From positions 7,472,635 to 7,536,634 of the forward strand of contig NC_081153.1 of the NCBI RefSeq assembly GCF_958295425.1: a stretch of 64,000 bases of DNA. Direction: 5' to 3'. The DNA comes from Solea solea. Lineage: Eukaryota > Chordata > Actinopteri > Pleuronectiformes > Soleidae. The notes beneath the pieces were generated by a model, which searched no databases, was not told the DNA's origin, and was given only the letters and a program-made list of their open reading frames with translations. Below are positions 63,391-64,000 of the stretch, in pieces (within the stretch, counting starts at the first letter, position 1; every line of letters begins with the position of its first letter). The position numbers and the translations under genes are program-made.

Positions 63391-64000
63391 CTGCGGGAGA
63401 AAATCAAAACTGTATACTCTCACTCCCAGAAAAGCACAATACTTCATTGTTAAAGATAGTACTAATTATCCAGTGGGAAATATGTCCAAATATCTTTTAA
63501 AAAAAGTTTTTTTTGTATGCTTACCCACAAGATGTTACTATTGCGACCCAAATCACAACATAAAGAGCAAACTGGTGCATAGTAGAATTTTCTTGTACTA
63601 CTATTTCAAAACCTAATATTATTGATAACCCAGACCTATGTGTGTGTGTATGGAGAGCAATCGGAATCTTAGGATTTACAAATAATCATAAAACTTTGCA
63701 AACAAACTTTTTTTAGTCACTTTTTGATAATTTTCAATCATTTATTTTAAAATTTTGGTTGGAGAATAAAGACACAAATGACTCTCCCTATTTGTGTAAA
63801 ACAAAATGTACTGTCTGTGTAGATTCTCATTCATTCAAGTCATAATAGAGTCATAGAAACTATACACATGCTACATTACCGTGCTGTAAATGTGTCACAA
63901 TGCCACGTTTAAACATTAACATAGTCCAGATAAATTCTTAAAAGTGGGGTGTAAAGTTGTTCCAGAAAAAAAGTAAATCATAGTTTGTCTCACAGTTTGA
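63391..64000. other. Right-edge sequence without recognised exons
   Basis: AT-rich sequence. It is presumably an upstream intron of the unidentified minus-strand gene. No coding block is supported. Confidence 0.4.

Overview
The window reads as nuclear DNA of a ray-finned (teleost) fish. The evidence is the gene set (two head-to-tail eef1a genes, slc17a5, mycbp, gja9, srsf10, a fabp10-type gene, slc9a1), short GT-AG introns, a dead Tc1 transposon with fish-type long inverted repeats, a LINE 3' fragment of the common fish type, many small inverted-repeat (MITE-like) elements, and long (TA)n/(CA)n microsatellites. Nothing bacterial, viral or CRISPR-like was seen.

Layout, left to right. 0-8.1 kb: two eEF1A genes on the minus strand. 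The first is cut by the left edge and only its 5' half is present; the second is complete (461 aa). About 270 bp separate the poly(A) signal of the complete copy from the TATA box/TOP start of the partial copy. 8.1-18.8 kb: about 10.7 kb with no gene found, holding a hAT-Charlie-type MITE, the Tc1 relic and microsatellites. 18.8-28.5 kb: slc17a5 (sialin, minus strand, 10 coding exons, 513 aa) with a probable 5' non-coding exon. 30.0-31.5 kb: mycbp (plus strand, 5 exons, 99 aa), preceded by an RFX X-box-like site. 32.6-34.2 kb: gja9 connexin (minus strand, intronless coding region, 506 aa), convergent with mycbp. 36.9-42.5 kb: srsf10 (minus strand, 6 exons, about 241 aa) with a U12-type minor intron. 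42.8-44.4 kb: a four-exon liver-type/basic fatty-acid-binding protein (126 aa, minus strand). 47.0-58.8 kb: slc9a1 (NHE1, minus strand, 12 exons, 781 aa) with a 5.3 kb repeat-filled first intron. 61.7-63.4 kb: the last two exons of an unidentified small, probably membrane protein on the minus strand whose 5' end lies beyond the right edge.

The genes form no operon or pathway; they are ordinary neighbours in a conserved vertebrate block. EEF1A1 and SLC17A5 are neighbours in mammals, as are MYCBP and GJA9, while SRSF10 and SLC9A1 both lie on human 1p36. No complete new system was found. The items most worth a second look are the srsf10 minor intron with an odd acceptor, the X-box upstream of mycbp, an inverted-repeat element enclosing a tRNA-like sequence, an unexplained 96-codon ORF in the slc9a1 intron, the tandem eEF1A genes with near-identical middle exons, and the unnamed gene at the right edge. 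Exon boundaries were set by hand from reading frame, splice signals and family knowledge, without alignment software.
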